Shown: positions 26,120 through 36,599, counted from the stretch's first letter. The stretch: 64,000 nucleotides of DNA from Bdellovibrionales bacterium (GCA_019750295.1 JAIEOS010000017.1:1-64000); one strand, 5' to 3'. The notes: generated from the sequence alone by a model not told the origin. Made by a program: numbers and translations.

Positions 26120-27571
26120 ATGTCTGTAAGAGTCCGATTCGCCCCAAGTCCCACGGGTTATTTGCATGTGGGTGGAGCGCGCACCGCTTTCTTCAATTAT
26201 CTTTATGCAAAAAAAATGGGTGGCACTTTTATACTTCGGGTCGAGGATACAGATTTAGAACGCAGCACTCGCGAAGCACTTCAAATGCAGATCGACGATT
26301 TGATGTGGCTCGATTTAAAGTGGGACGAGGGGGTTGATCCCAAAACTCACGAGAGCTTTGGTCCCCATAAACCGTATAAACAAAGTCAGCGTTTAGAAAT
26401 CTACAAAAAATATGCGGATCAGCTTTTGGCTGAGGGAAAAGCCTATTACGATTTCCGCACCGACGAAGAGCTCGAGGTTTTAAAAGCCAAGGCGGTGGCC
26501 GAGGGCGGTCGTACGCCTCGGCCTGATAAAATCTATTCTGTGGAAGAGGCGCGCCAGAAGATCGCTGCGGGTGAAAAAGCGGCGGTTCGGTTTCGTGTGG
26601 ATGATATTCGGGACTACAAGCTCCAAGACATTGTTCGCGGCGAGGTGATCTTTCCCTCCGACATGGTGGGAGACTTTGTGGTTCTTCGCTCGAACGGAAT
26701 GCCGGTTTATAACTTTTGCTGTGTGATTGATGATGCGTTGATGGAAATCACTCATGTGTTCCGCGCGGAAGAGCATTTGAGCAATACTTTACGCCAACAC
26801 ATGATCTACGAGGCCTTAGGTTTTAAAGTTCCTCAGTTTGGTCATTTGTCTTTAGTGCTGGGTGAGGATCGACAAAAATTAAGTAAACGTCATGGAGCGA
26901 CCAGTTGCCATGAGTACATGGAGCGCGGATATCTTCCTGAGGCGTTACTTAACTTTATTGCGCTCTTAGGTTGGAATCCCGGGAATGATAAAGAGATCTT
27001 TACGCGCGACGAATTGATTCAGGCTTTCGATATCACGCGATTAAATCCCGCGGGGGCCGTGTTTGACGAGACCAAACTCAAGTGGATGAATGCGATGCAC
27101 TTGCGCGCCATGGATCATCAAAAGTTGTGGTCTCTGGTAAAGCCGGTGCTAAAGAAGAATGGAATCGAAACTCCAGATTCACCGGAATGGATCGATCGCG
27201 CATTGACGGCTTTTAAAACAGCCATGGAAACTCTCAACGACGCTGTGGAGTTGTGTCGTCCAATCGATGATAGTGGTTTTACAATTCATAGTGAAGCCCA
27301 GGAAGTTTTTGGTTGGGAGACATCCAAAAAAGTCTGGGAGGCCTGGAAGGCCGGAGTGGAAGCGGCTCCCGAATACATGACGTCCGAAGAGTTCGATAAA
27401 TTGCAGAATCAAATTAAAGATCAAACTGGGGTTAAGGGAAAAAATCTGTTTATGCCGATTCGTGTATCGGTGATCGGAAAACCTCATGGGTCCGAATTAA
27501 AGACTCTGGTGCCATTGATTCACAAAAAATCTTTACTCACTCGTGTGGAGAAATGTTTAAAGCATGGCTAA
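26120..27571 (+). CDS. gltX: Glutamyl-tRNA synthetase
   Basis: A 483-residue class I synthetase that charges tRNA-Glu. HIGH-type motif [13 protein letters not shown] at 9-21, KMSKS-type motif KLSKR at 253-257. Length is typical. TAGGAG at 26109-26114 precedes the ATG. The last codons overlap the uvrB start by 8 bp, so gltX and uvrB are translationally coupled. The discriminating anticodon-binding domain is complete to the stop. Confidence 0.96.
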   Translation: MSVRVRFAPSPTGYLHVGGARTAFFNYLYAKKMGGTFILRVEDTDLERSTREALQMQIDDLMWLDLKWDEGVDPKTHESFGPHKPYKQSQRLEIYKKYADQLLAEGKAYYDFRTDEELEVLKAKAVAEGGRTPRPDKIYSVEEARQKIAAGEKAAVRFRVDDIRDYKLQDIVRGEVIFPSDMVGDFVVLRSNGMPVYNFCCVIDDALMEITHVFRAEEHLSNTLRQHMIYEALGFKVPQFGHLSLVLGEDRQKLSKRHGATSCHEYMERGYLPEALLNFIALLGWNPGNDKEIFTRDELIQAFDITRLNPAGAVFDETKLKWMNAMHLRAMDHQKLWSLVKPVLKKNGIETPDSPEWIDRALTAFKTAMETLNDAVELCRPIDDSGFTIHSEAQEVFGWETSKKVWEAWKAGVEAAPEYMTSEEFDKLQNQIKDQTGVKGKNLFMPIRVSVIGKPHGSELKTLVPLIHKKSLLTRVEKCLKHG

Positions 27572-29594
27572 AAAACTCTTTAAGCTCAAATCTGACTACA
27601 AACCTGCGGGCGATCAGCCTCGTGCGATTGAGCAGTTAGTTGCCAACGCGAAGAAGGGTCAAGAGCATCAAGTCCTATTGGGAGTGACGGGAAGTGGTAA
27701 GACCTTCACCATGGCTCACGTGATTAATGAGTTGAATGCACCGGCTCTGGTGCTCGCGCACAACAAGACACTGGCGGCTCAGCTCTACGCCGAATTTAAA
27801 GAGCTGTTTCCTGAAAACGCCGTCGAGTATTTTGTCAGCTACTACGATTACTACCAACCCGAGGCGTATTTACCTTCCTCAGATACCTTTATCGAAAAAG
27901 ATTCTGCGATCAACGAGCAGATCGATCGGATGCGGCACTCGGCGACGCGTTCGCTGTTTGATCGCCGTGATGTGATCATCGTGAGCAGTGTCTCTTGTAT
28001 TTATGGCTTGGGAAGCCCCGAGGCCTACGAAGGTATGATGATCCATCTTGTGGCTAACGAAAAGATGAAGCGCGACCATTTGTTAAAAGAGCTCGTGCGC
28101 ATCCAATACCCTCGCAATGATATCGATTTCCATCGAGGAACTTTTCGCGTGCGCGGGGATACGGTCGATATTTTCCCGGCGTACGAAGAAGATAAAGTCG
28201 TGCGCGTGGAGTTTTTTGGGGACTTTATCGATAAGTTAACTTGGCTAGATCCTCTCACCGGAGAGATCTTCGACGAGCTTGATAAAATTGCTATTTATCC
28301 CGCAAGTCACCACGTGAATACGGAAGAGCGCAAAAAGATTGCGGTGGCGAGTATTCAAGAGGAGTTGCGACAGACCCTGGCGATGATGAGCGAAAACATG
28401 AAGCTCCTCGAAGCCAAACGTTTAGAGCAGCGCACGTACTATGATATCGAAATGATCGAAGAGATCGGGTATTGCCAAGGGATCGAGAACTACTCTCGCC
28501 ATATGACCGGGCGAGCCCCAGGTGAACCTCCTCCGACGTTGCTTGAATATTTTCCTCAGGATTTTATTACTTTTATCGATGAGTCTCATGTCACTATTCC
28601 GCAGATCGGTGGGATGTATCGGGGAGATCGTTCGCGCAAATCCACGCTGGTGGAGCATGGGTTCCGTCTACCTTCGGCTTTGGACAATCGGCCTCTGAAT
28701 TTTCAAGAGTTCGAAAAGATGGTGAATAAGGTGGTCTATGTTTCGGCCACTCCTGGCTCCTATGAACTCGAAAAAAGTGGCGGCTTGATCATTGAACAGA
28801 TCATTCGTCCCACAGGGCTTGTGGACCCCATGGTGGAGATTCGCCCGGTGAAGCAGCAGGTGCAAGATCTTGTGAAAGAGATCCAGATCCGTATTCCTAA
28901 GAAAGAGCGGGTTCTGGTAACCACTCTCACCAAGAAGAGCGCCGAGGATCTTACGGATTACCTCGATGGCATCGGCATCAAAGTTAAATATCTCCATAGT
29001 GACATCAAAACAGTGGAACGTATGGATATCATCCGAGATCTGCGTTTGGGTGTTTTTGATGTTTTGATCGGAATCAACCTACTTCGAGAAGGCTTAGATA
29101 TTCCCGAAGTGTCCTTGGTGGCGATCACCGATGCGGATAAAGAGGGCTTTTTAAGATCCGAACGCTCACTCATTCAAACCATCGGTCGGGCGGCGCGAAA
29201 CTCCGAAGGGCGTGTGATTCTCTACGCTGATACCATGACTGAGAGTATTCAAAAGGCCCTCAGCGAGACGGATCGACGTCGCACCATTCAACAGGCCTAC
29301 AATAAAAAACACGGAATCACTCCGACCACGATCAAAAAATCTATTCCTCGAGGGCTGATGGATGTTTACGAAAAAGTGGGAGGCCAAAAGAGTGCCACGC
29401 AGATTTCAGAAAAGCTCATGAAGCATCCGGATAAGATTTATCAAGAGATCGATAAGCTTCGCAAAAAGATGAAGACGGCCTCCGCGGACTTGAACTTTGA
29501 AGAGGCGGCGAAGTATCGCGATGAAATTCGTCGACTCCAGCTGGTGCAGTTGGAACTTTTCGACACCCCCGAGGGGGCCTCGAGTCTCGAGTGA
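27564..29594 (+). CDS. uvrB: UvrB, excinuclease ABC subunit B
   Basis: A 676-residue damage-loading helicase of nucleotide excision repair. Walker A GVTGSGKT at 40-47, the beta-hairpin [12 protein letters not shown] at 93-104, [20 protein letters not shown] in the middle, and motif [16 protein letters not shown]. The UVR domain that contacts UvrC is present at the end ([20 protein letters not shown]). Its ATG lies inside the last codons of gltX. Confidence 0.97.
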   Translation: MAKKLFKLKSDYKPAGDQPRAIEQLVANAKKGQEHQVLLGVTGSGKTFTMAHVINELNAPALVLAHNKTLAAQLYAEFKELFPENAVEYFVSYYDYYQPEAYLPSSDTFIEKDSAINEQIDRMRHSATRSLFDRRDVIIVSSVSCIYGLGSPEAYEGMMIHLVANEKMKRDHLLKELVRIQYPRNDIDFHRGTFRVRGDTVDIFPAYEEDKVVRVEFFGDFIDKLTWLDPLTGEIFDELDKIAIYPASHHVNTEERKKIAVASIQEELRQTLAMMSENMKLLEAKRLEQRTYYDIEMIEEIGYCQGIENYSRHMTGRAPGEPPPTLLEYFPQDFITFIDESHVTIPQIGGMYRGDRSRKSTLVEHGFRLPSALDNRPLNFQEFEKMVNKVVYVSATPGSYELEKSGGLIIEQIIRPTGLVDPMVEIRPVKQQVQDLVKEIQIRIPKKERVLVTTLTKKSAEDLTDYLDGIGIKVKYLHSDIKTVERMDIIRDLRLGVFDVLIGINLLREGLDIPEVSLVAITDADKEGFLRSERSLIQTIGRAARNSEGRVILYADTMTESIQKALSETDRRRTIQQAYNKKHGITPTTIKKSIPRGLMDVYEKVGGQKSATQISEKLMKHPDKIYQEIDKLRKKMKTASADLNFEEAAKYRDEIRRLQLVQLELFDTPEGASSLE

Positions 29595-29832
29595 TCTAAG
29601 AATGACTTAGATGTGCTCTAAATAATTCTTATACCGTCTCAGAACCGCGCTCTGGCGCGGCTTTCGCGTCAGATGTTTTGTTTAAACCGTAAGCAGTGTT
29701 AAAATGGAGATAGCTAAAACTGGACTTGTGCTCACCCGACAAAATGAGACAAGCTAGTTGTAAGCCCGGAGGTGTACTGGCAACAGCCTTTCTTACCCAC
29801 GAGTTCTTCTGTTAAATACCACTTACGAGCCT

Positions 29833-30324
29833 TTGCGCATTGTAAGCTGGCAGAAAGCCATGATCTTGTGGTTCCAACAAAAAGTAGAAATCCTCGAAAC
29901 TCATGGTCATAAGATACGTTCTGTGAGTTCTGAAGTTCAAGCTCCCGCTGTCTTGAAGATGAAGAAGTATGTGAAACCGCGGGTTCATCGCGGAGTTCGT
30001 CTCTGCCGCGAGAACATCTTCCTTCGCGACGGGCACTCCTGTCAGTATTGCTCTAAAAAATTAGCCTTAAGAGATCTCACTTTGGATCACGTTTTCCCTT
30101 TATCTCGCGGAGGCGGAACGAGCTGGGAGAATCTGGTCTCCGCGTGCCATCCTTGCAATCGTAAAAAGGGCAACCGTACTCCGGATGAAGCTCGAATGCC
30201 TTTGCTCAGTCGACCCGAGAGAATGAAGTGGTCGCCCGCGATGGATGTTCAAGTCAAACCTTCGGAGAACGTTGAGCCGGTGTGGATGCCTTACTTGCGG
30301 TTGATGTTAGCCACCGGCAGTTAG
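29833..30324 (+). CDS. HNH endonuclease
   Basis: The HNH domain is complete: a CQYCSKK zinc knuckle, DLTLDHVFPLSRGG with the catalytic His, ENLVSACHPCNRKKG with the second knuckle. The N-terminal part (IVSWQKAMILWFQQKVEILE) matches a known HNH subfamily in which the protein usually begins about 10-15 residues earlier. The frame is open upstream to a TAA at about 29761 (NSLSYPRVLLLNTTYEPLR) and looks like real protein, yet contains no ATG/GTG/TTG before TTG 29833. GGAGGTG at 29769-29775 suggests initiation upstream, perhaps at a rare codon, or a sequence error. Confidence 0.8.
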   Translation: MRIVSWQKAMILWFQQKVEILETHGHKIRSVSSEVQAPAVLKMKKYVKPRVHRGVRLCRENIFLRDGHSCQYCSKKLALRDLTLDHVFPLSRGGGTSWENLVSACHPCNRKKGNRTPDEARMPLLSRPERMKWSPAMDVQVKPSENVEPVWMPYLRLMLATGS

Positions 30325-30477
30325 CTTGGACGACGGAACATCGAGTTCCGCACTGGCACCATCCGCTGAATCGCAAACTTTCGATACCGACCTGTATCTC
30401 AATTTGAGTTTTTTCAAAAAAATAATTTCAAATTTTAAAACCTCGTGTGCTAGTATGAAATTCCAAGGAGGTCGAAC

Positions 30478-30603
30478 ATGCTTGATAAGCACACAAAATT
30501 TCATTTTGTCGCCATTCTTTCGGTTGTGGTTTTGACTTCTTTTCAAGGTTGCCACCCGGGTAAACATGTTTCGTTGAAAGAAACCGTCAAAATCACCCGT
30601 TAA
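30478..30603 (+). CDS. Small lipoprotein (41 residues)
   Basis: A short ORF with a strong AAGGAGG seven bases before the ATG. The protein MLDKHTKFHFVAILSVVVLT continues SFQGCHPGK, an N-terminal signal with a lipobox-like FQGC, then a short basic tail ending KITR. Size and layout resemble entericidin-like small lipoproteins. No family recognised. Short genes of this size are easily missed. Confidence 0.55.
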   Translation: MLDKHTKFHFVAILSVVVLTSFQGCHPGKHVSLKETVKITR

Positions 30604-30643
30604 GCCACAAACCGCAATAATTCGTCTCGATATGACTCAGTTT

Positions 30644-30901
30644 TCAAACGATATGAAGCGATGGGGACTCTTCGTCGCTCTTTCGACCTACTTTTCGTAA
30701 GTCTTCGCGCAACTGATGGATTTCCTGATGGAGGTGCTGGATCTGTTCGGGACTGACTTCCTTGGGAGTTCTTTGCAGTCCTAAAAAACTAAAGGTCGGA
30801 ACGTACTTAAGAATTAAAATGATCGCTCCCCACACGAGAGCGTAGACTAAAGAGTCCACGAGGGCGTAGGGAACATATTCTAAAAATTCGCTAAAGCTCA
30901 T
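30644..30901 (-). CDS. Small membrane protein with C-terminal coiled coil
   Basis: 85 residues: one transmembrane helix (about 13-33, VDSLVYALVWGAIILILKYV) and then a charged helix with heptad-like spacing (EQIQHLHQEIHQLREDLRKV). Function unknown. Alone on the minus strand. Confidence 0.5.
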   Translation of the reverse strand: MSFSEFLEYVPYALVDSLVYALVWGAIILILKYVPTFSFLGLQRTPKEVSPEQIQHLHQEIHQLREDLRKVGRKSDEESPSLHIV

Positions 30902-30989
30902 TACCTTTTATTATATAAATAATATGAGCCCTGTCCATTGACTTCGTGAGGGGTGCGCCATAGATAGCGGTGAAAGTCCTAGGAGAGTG

Positions 30990-31259
30990 ATGAAGGCGTG
31001 TTCTCAGTGCGGGAATTCATTTGAATGCGGAGCGGGCCAGAGCGCCTGTTGGTGTTTGGCAATGCCTGTGGCCGAAAACATTCCGCTGTCATTGACCGAT
31101 TGTCTTTGCGAGCCGTGCCTTAAATCCTATATCCCCAATCCGGAAGCCACCGACGGCGACTCCTATTATGATGAGCAAGGGCGCTGGGTGTTTACCGCCC
31201 AATACCACCGCAAGCGCGGCTACTGCTGCAAAAACAACTGCAAGCACTGTCCGTATTAA
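30990..31259 (+). CDS. Cysteine-rich CWC plus DUF5522 protein
   Basis: A small protein with two zinc-binding-type parts. Residues about 4-48 are a CWC domain (CSQCGNSFECGAGQSACWC ... CLCEPCLK). The rest is DUF5522 (DSYYDEQGRWVFTAQYHRKR, then GYCCKNNCKHCPY at the end). In other bacteria these two domains are often separate neighbouring genes, so this is a fusion. The GTG at 30987 is directly followed by ATG 30990; TAGGAG lies 9 bases upstream, so either start is possible. No function known. Confidence 0.75.
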   Translation: MKACSQCGNSFECGAGQSACWCLAMPVAENIPLSLTDCLCEPCLKSYIPNPEATDGDSYYDEQGRWVFTAQYHRKRGYCCKNNCKHCPY

Positions 31260-31352
31260 AAGGTACGCCGTTCAATTCCCAGACGCAAAAAGTCACAAAA
31301 CACCTTTTGTTTTGTGACTTTTTGCGTCTGGGAATTGAACGGCGTACCTTTT
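31258..31352. terminator. Perfect 45-bp hairpin between two convergent genes
   Basis: Bases 31258-31302 and 31308-31352 are exact reverse complements with a 5-base loop. Each arm starts within the stop codon of one of the convergent genes (stops at 31257-31259 and 31351-31353). The stem includes AAAAA/TTTTT runs. It could act as a bidirectional terminator, but the perfect length is far beyond the usual 8-15 bp. An assembly fold-back artefact should be considered. Confidence 0.6.
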
Positions 31353-33510
31353 ACCCCTGGAGTTCTTTGGAGAAGGGGAGGTGGCGGAGTCGCTTTTGGG
31401 TCAGTTGGAAAATCGCGTTGGCTACGGCTGGAGCGATGGGGGGGAGTCCGGGTTCGCCGAGTCCCGTCGGCTTCTCATTCGAAGGCACAAACGAAACGTC
31501 GACCACCGGCATATCTTGAATCCTCATGACGGGGAAATCGTTAAAGTTCCCGGTGAGGACATGTCCTTTGTCGATTTTAATTTCCTCCATCATAGCTGCG
31601 GACAGACCGTAAACAATGGCGCCTTCCACTTGGGTCTTTGCACCCTCGGGGTTCACGACGGTTCCGCAATGAACTGCGCTCCAGATCTTATGGATCCGAG
31701 GAACATTGTCCTTTATCGAAACTTCGGCGACATGACCGACCACGCTGTTGAAGGATTCGTGGAGGGCGAGCCCCCACGCTCGACCCGCCGGAGGCTTTTG
31801 AGATCCCCATCCTGATTTTTGCTTGAGTAAATCCAATACAGCGAGGTGGCGAGGTTGGTCTTTGAGCAAGGACTGTCGAAGTTCAAGGGGATCGCGCTTC
31901 ATGGTGTGCGCCAATTCGTCCATCATGGTTTCCATCACGTAAGCCGTGTGAGTGTGACCCACAGATCTCCACCACAATGTGGTGTAGGGAGTGTCGGCAA
32001 TCACCTGATGACAGCGAAAGTGTGGGAAGGAGTAATGCGTGTCATTCACTCCCTCAATCACTAAGGGATCAACTCCATTTTTAAACATCATTTTTTCAAA
32101 CGGTGAGCCTTTGGCAATACTTTGACCCACAATGGAGTGGTCCCAGCCCAAAAGCTCATTTTGATCATTAAAACCAACAGTCACGCGGTGATAATTCATC
32201 GGACGATAATAGCCACCGCGCATGTCATCTTCGCGCGTCCATACCACTTTCAGAGGTTTTTTTACTTTTTTAGCGAGCCAGCAGGCTTCGGTGACGTAAT
32301 CCGAAGTCTTGCTCGCGCGACGACCAAAGCTTCCGCCGGCATAAACGGTATTCACTTTGATTTTTTCAGGCGCAAGTCCAAGGATTTGCGATGCGACCAT
32401 GCGATCGCCCGTCGGCATCTGATGACCCGACCAGAGTTCTGCGGATTGTCCATCGTAATTGATCGTACAGTTCATCGGTTCCATGGCGGCATGAGCGAGA
32501 AACGGAAACGTATACTCGGCTTCGATCTTTTGAGTGGCGCCTTTGAGGGCATTGACCGCATCCCCACGATCGGCCACTTTCACTGAAGATTTGCTCTTGC
32601 TTTGTTTTTTAAAGTCAGCCATCAAAGAGGTCGAAGAAATTTTGGAGTAGGCTTTATCTTTCCACTGGATTTTTAAAGCATCACGCCCTTTTTTAGCGGA
32701 ATGAGTGTTGGTGGCAAGAACCGCCACGCCGTTCGGAAGTTCAATAACGTCGACCACACCTTTAATCGCCTTCGCCGCTTTTTTATTATAGGAAGCCGCT
32801 TTCGTGAGATTTACGGAAGGCCGAGCGATGACCGCATAAAGCATTCCTGGAATTCGAACATCCATACCAAAAATGGCAGTTCCATTTGATTTTTCGGGAG
32901 CGTCGACTCGAAGGGTAGATTTTCCGATAATTTTATAGTCCTTCGCATTTTTCAGAGGAGGATTTTCGGGCACGGGAAGTTTTTGCGCTTCGCCGACCAG
33001 TTCACCATAGGAGATTTTCCCTTTTCTGGCGTGGGTGACGTAACCCTTGGATGTTTTTAATTCGTTCACGGAAACGCCCCAGCGGGTGGCGGCCGCCGTC
33101 TTTAACATCTCTCTGAGGCTCGCCCCAATCTTGCGATGTTGATCCCACGAAGAGATGAGAGCGGTGGAGCCGCCGGTGAGCTGCATGGGGCCCATCATTG
33201 TGTGGTTGTAGACGGGATCGACGCCCGCAGAAACACTACGAACTTTATCCCAATCGCAATCGAGCTCTTCGGCGATGAGCTGAGCCATCGAAGTGTTTAC
33301 ACCTTGACCCATTTCTAATTTATTAATCACAAAGGTCACAGAATTATCAGGGGCGATAACGATAAAAGCATTCGGAAACGGAGGTGCTGTTGGTTTCTGT
33401 GCAAAAGCCTTTTGTAAACCCGAGGGAAGATAAAAGGCGACCACCAAACTTCCGGCGGCCACTCCTGAAAGTTCTAAAAATCGGCGACGAGAAAGATCTA
33501 TGGTTTCCAT
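31351..33510 (-). CDS. Molybdenum hydroxylase large subunit (IorB/aldehyde oxidase type)
   Basis: A Tat-exported enzyme: SRRRFLELSGVAAG near the N-terminus is the twin-arginine signal. The body is the two-domain molybdopterin-cytosine-dinucleotide-binding subunit (xanthine dehydrogenase family; closest in layout to isoquinoline 1-oxidoreductase beta): VTFVINKLEMGQGVNTSMAQ, GSFGRRASKTSDYVTEA, TTLWWRSVGHTHTAYV, and GLGEPGLPPIAPAVANAIF with the base Glu. Longer readings extend upstream, but ATG 33510 with GAGGT before it and 8 bp after the small subunit stop is the natural start. It forms one operon with the 2Fe-2S gene. Confidence 0.88.
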   Translation of the reverse strand: METIDLSRRRFLELSGVAAGSLVVAFYLPSGLQKAFAQKPTAPPFPNAFIVIAPDNSVTFVINKLEMGQGVNTSMAQLIAEELDCDWDKVRSVSAGVDPVYNHTMMGPMQLTGGSTALISSWDQHRKIGASLREMLKTAAATRWGVSVNELKTSKGYVTHARKGKISYGELVGEAQKLPVPENPPLKNAKDYKIIGKSTLRVDAPEKSNGTAIFGMDVRIPGMLYAVIARPSVNLTKAASYNKKAAKAIKGVVDVIELPNGVAVLATNTHSAKKGRDALKIQWKDKAYSKISSTSLMADFKKQSKSKSSVKVADRGDAVNALKGATQKIEAEYTFPFLAHAAMEPMNCTINYDGQSAELWSGHQMPTGDRMVASQILGLAPEKIKVNTVYAGGSFGRRASKTSDYVTEACWLAKKVKKPLKVVWTREDDMRGGYYRPMNYHRVTVGFNDQNELLGWDHSIVGQSIAKGSPFEKMMFKNGVDPLVIEGVNDTHYSFPHFRCHQVIADTPYTTLWWRSVGHTHTAYVMETMMDELAHTMKRDPLELRQSLLKDQPRHLAVLDLLKQKSGWGSQKPPAGRAWGLALHESFNSVVGHVAEVSIKDNVPRIHKIWSAVHCGTVVNPEGAKTQVEGAIVYGLSAAMMEEIKIDKGHVLTGNFNDFPVMRIQDMPVVDVSFVPSNEKPTGLGEPGLPPIAPAVANAIFQLTQKRLRHLPFSKELQG

Positions 33511-33518
33511 CGATGACC

Positions 33519-33971
33519 TCACGCTAAATCTTTCGCAGCCTGATGAACGGCGGCGCGAATTCTTTGATAAGTTCCACAGCGGCAAATATGTCCACCGAGG
33601 GCATTATCGATATCGCTATCCGAAGGATTTTTATTTTCGCGTAAGAGCGCCACCGCGGTCATCACTTGACCACTTTGGCAGTAACCGCATTGGGGCACGT
33701 GATGATCGACCCACGCCTTTTGAACCGCTTTCGAAACTTTATCTCCTAGGCCCTCAATCGTAGTGATTTGTTTTCCCTCGGCCGCGGAGACGGGGAAAGA
33801 GCACGAACGCACAGGTTGACCATCGACATGTAAGGTGCAAGCTCCACAAAGAGCCATTCCGCACCCATACTTCGTTCCTGTGTAATTGAGTTCATCACGA
33901 ATAACCCAGAGGAGCGGCATATCGCCATCCACGTCTACCGTGACTTTCTTTCCATTCACTGTCAGTTCCAT
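33519..33971 (-). CDS. 2Fe-2S small subunit of molybdenum hydroxylase (IorA type)
   Basis: A 150-residue protein with both iron-sulfur clusters: the plant-type site [17 protein letters not shown] ...C around 39-60 and the helical site [15 protein letters not shown] ... [12 protein letters not shown] near 99-140. This is the electron-transfer subunit partner of the Tat-exported molybdopterin subunit downstream (8 bp apart). No separate FAD subunit gene is present, as expected for the IorAB-type two-subunit enzymes, which pass electrons to cytochromes. Substrate is unknown. Confidence 0.9.
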   Translation of the reverse strand: MELTVNGKKVTVDVDGDMPLLWVIRDELNYTGTKYGCGMALCGACTLHVDGQPVRSCSFPVSAAEGKQITTIEGLGDKVSKAVQKAWVDHHVPQCGYCQSGQVMTAVALLRENKNPSDSDIDNALGGHICRCGTYQRIRAAVHQAAKDLA

Positions 33972-34191
33972 AAAATCCTCCGTGAGATTTGCCGTTCAAA
34001 ATTGCCTTTAAAGAATGGTAATAGAGAAAAAAAGAGCTGGAAACTAAATAGTTGATCACCGTCAGTTGCGATGCGAGAGAAATTTGCCCCGCCCATGCCC
34101 ATAATGGCGGCACTTTTACTTTTCCAAACGAAGCGAGAGCCCTCTCGCGTCGGAATAGGGTTTGCACATCCCAATTGATATTGGAGGAGAC

Positions 34192-34512
34192 ATGGAAAAA
34201 AAAGACACCCCATCAATGACAGACATTTGGGCTCAAGAAAAAAAATCAACTTACGGCAGTGAGGAGCCAAGGCAGTACGAGGCTCAACCGGCAGCGACTC
34301 CGGGACGCCCTTACAAAAAGGAATTTGATCCTTCGGTGCCTCAGGAATTTGATTCTGCCAAAGAAGCGAACTTCAATAGTCCCGAAGTCGAGCAAAAGTA
34401 TGACTTGGGCTATGGAAATTCTTTCGAGCTAGGGAGCGATCAGGTTCATCCTGACCGCCCCGACGAAATTATCGAAAAACCGGGTGATCGACCCATGGAA
34501 AGTCGCGTTTAG
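34192..34512 (+). CDS. Small acidic, probably disordered protein
   Basis: 106 residues rich in Glu, Asp, Pro and Gln (MEKKDTPSMTDIWAQEKKS, then RQYEAQPAATPGRPYKKE). GGAGGAG at 34182-34188 marks the ATG at 34192; a longer TTG frame at 34162 is rejected. No hydrophobic core is seen. No family recognised. The stop overlaps the convergent gene by 4 bp. Confidence 0.5.
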   Translation: MEKKDTPSMTDIWAQEKKSTYGSEEPRQYEAQPAATPGRPYKKEFDPSVPQEFDSAKEANFNSPEVEQKYDLGYGNSFELGSDQVHPDRPDEIIEKPGDRPMESRV

Positions 34513-34952
34513 CGATTTTGCACGTTGATCGAAGAGGCGCTGCTGGCGAGAGCTCTCTGAGCTTTCGTCTTTTTCGCTGTTTTAGCGAGAGTCACTCGTT
34601 TTTCGATCGAGCAGAACACTTTGTTTCCCGCGATATATCCATTCTTACACCGCATCGACCAATACTTCTTTTGCGCTAAGGCTCTATTATCGGACTTCGC
34701 TAAAGTTTTAATTTCCGCACGGAGTTTAGATTTTTTCACCGGCGAAGCTGGAGCGGCCGCCACAGTTTTGTTCTTAAGTGGAGCTGACGGCGAAGAATCA
34801 AAATTGACCGTGACTCTCTGCGGGACGGGTTTGACTTTTTTTGAGTTGATCTTTTTTGCGGATTTGGGTTTCTCAACCACTGTCTCAGCCTGAACCTGTG
34901 TTGAGATGAGAAAACTGCTGACAAATAGGGGGGCTAGTAAAAACTTAATCAC
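34509..34952 (-). CDS. Small basic exported protein
   Basis: 147 residues with signal peptide LAPLFVSSFLISTQVQA. The mature part is Lys/Ala/Val-rich (KPKSAKKINSKKVKPVPQRV, APASPVKKSKLRAEIKTLAK) with two cysteines. A short middle block (KKYWSMRCKNGYIAGNKVFC) may be a small folded unit. No family recognised. Confidence 0.5.
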   Translation of the reverse strand: MIKFLLAPLFVSSFLISTQVQAETVVEKPKSAKKINSKKVKPVPQRVTVNFDSSPSAPLKNKTVAAAPASPVKKSKLRAEIKTLAKSDNRALAQKKYWSMRCKNGYIAGNKVFCSIEKRVTLAKTAKKTKAQRALASSASSINVQNR

Positions 34953-35147
34953 TTTTCGACTCCTTGAAAGTGTTTTATTGTTCTGCCAGTAAGAGAGTTC
35001 AATTCGGATGCCAGGCCTAGTCGATGGAGTGTTAAGGAAAGTTTAAAAAACTGTCTAAAATAAAATTTCGCAAACTTTCTTTACAGAGAATCATCAACGA
35101 GTTACGGTGCCCAAATGGCACCCCTTTTTGAGTCGAAGAGATTTTAA

Positions 35148-36599
35148 ATGCGCATATCACTTTTTGTTTTGATTTTTTGTTTTCAAATTCTTGGGGCGGC
35201 ACATTCGAAGTCCTCCTACTCCTTTCCAAAGGATTTTTTATGGGGAGTTGCGACGGCACCCGCTCATGTCGAGGACGCAGCGGACGACACTTGGATTGAT
35301 TTTGCGGAGACGGGCGGAGTTGCTGCCGCACCCAAAGAGATCAATCCGTACGAGAGACTTAAGTTTTGGACAGAGCCGGAGGTCGAGATTGATCTCGCGG
35401 CGAAGACGGGGGCGGGGATTTATAGATTGGGTGTGGACTGGCAGAGGCTTGTGCCGCAAAGACCGGGCTCCATGAATTGCGGCGGAGTTTGTCCTGCAAC
35501 GATTCAAAACAAAGAAGCTCTTGTTCAGTATAAAAAAATTCTTGATCTCATTCGCGCTCGAAACATGAAAGTGATGGTGACTTTGTTTCATCACTCTTCG
35601 CCAAAGTGGTTCAAAGAGACGGGCGGTTGGCAGAATCCCGAGACCGTCGAGCTCTTTCGTATATTCGCTTTAGATGTGATGCGGGAGTTGGCGCCGCAGG
35701 TGGATTACTGGATCACCTTTAACGAACCCACGATATTTGGTCTACTCACCTACGTGACGGGATTGTGGCCCTACGGCGAAAAAGGGGGAGCACTCGCCTT
35801 TCTCAATTTAGGATTTTATAAAGGAAAGTATGCACGAGCGATGTCTTATATGGCGGAAGCTCATCGACAAGTTTACCGCCAGGCCACGACCTCCAAAATG
35901 CAAATTGGCGTGGCCCATCACTTTTCATATCTCATCAATTCGCAAAATCAAACCAATCTGATCACGCGCATCGCTGATTATTTTTGGACGTGGAGTTTCT
36001 TAGATAAAATTAAAAACGAAATGAATTTTATCGGCATGAATTATTACGGAGCCGAATTTGTACAAGGTTTTTCGGCGACGGTTCGAGAAGATCAAGAGTA
36101 CTCGGAGGCGGGGAGAGCTATTGCACCGGAGGGTCTCTACCATCTTTTGAAGAGAACTTATGATCGTTATGCCATTCCCATTTTTATCACCGAAAATGGA
36201 GTGGCAGATGCCACTGACATCTTAAGACCCAGCTACATTCTTGAACACCTTACGGCTCTCCACTCGGCTCTCTCGGAGAGGGTCCCCGTGCTCGGTTATA
36301 TCTTTTGGACCGTTTCTGACAATTGGGAATGGGCGGATGGGTATTGCCCTAAGTTTGGATTGGTCGATGTGGATCGCCGACAGAATCTGAAGCGAACGCC
36401 TCGAGGATCGTACTTTCTCTTCCAAAAAATCATTCAAGAGAATTCTTTCGAAGAGAGCGATCGCGAGAAGGCTTGGTCGACGGTGACGTCACATCAAGGT
36501 CAACCTCGACCCTTCTGCCGAGCCGAGGATGGGCTGGGGTCTCACAGCGAACCCATAAGCAGGCCCATTAAAAGTAAAGATTGGCGCTTTAAACTGTAA
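35148..36599 (+). CDS. Glycoside hydrolase family 1 (beta-glycosidase)
   Basis: A 483-residue exported GH1 enzyme with signal peptide ISLFVLIFCFQILGAAHS. The TIM-barrel begins FPKDFLWGVATAPAHVED. The acid/base TFNEP motif has Glu193 and the nucleophile ITENGVAD has Glu349. VSDNWEWADGY near the end is the substrate-pocket loop. The C-terminal tail after SYFLFQKII is atypical. Family members cleave beta-glucosides and beta-galactosides; the substrate is not predicted. Single gene, convergent with the hybrid kinase. Confidence 0.92.
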   Translation: MRISLFVLIFCFQILGAAHSKSSYSFPKDFLWGVATAPAHVEDAADDTWIDFAETGGVAAAPKEINPYERLKFWTEPEVEIDLAAKTGAGIYRLGVDWQRLVPQRPGSMNCGGVCPATIQNKEALVQYKKILDLIRARNMKVMVTLFHHSSPKWFKETGGWQNPETVELFRIFALDVMRELAPQVDYWITFNEPTIFGLLTYVTGLWPYGEKGGALAFLNLGFYKGKYARAMSYMAEAHRQVYRQATTSKMQIGVAHHFSYLINSQNQTNLITRIADYFWTWSFLDKIKNEMNFIGMNYYGAEFVQGFSATVREDQEYSEAGRAIAPEGLYHLLKRTYDRYAIPIFITENGVADATDILRPSYILEHLTALHSALSERVPVLGYIFWTVSDNWEWADGYCPKFGLVDVDRRQNLKRTPRGSYFLFQKIIQENSFEESDREKAWSTVTSHQGQPRPFCRAEDGLGSHSEPISRPIKSKDWRFKL

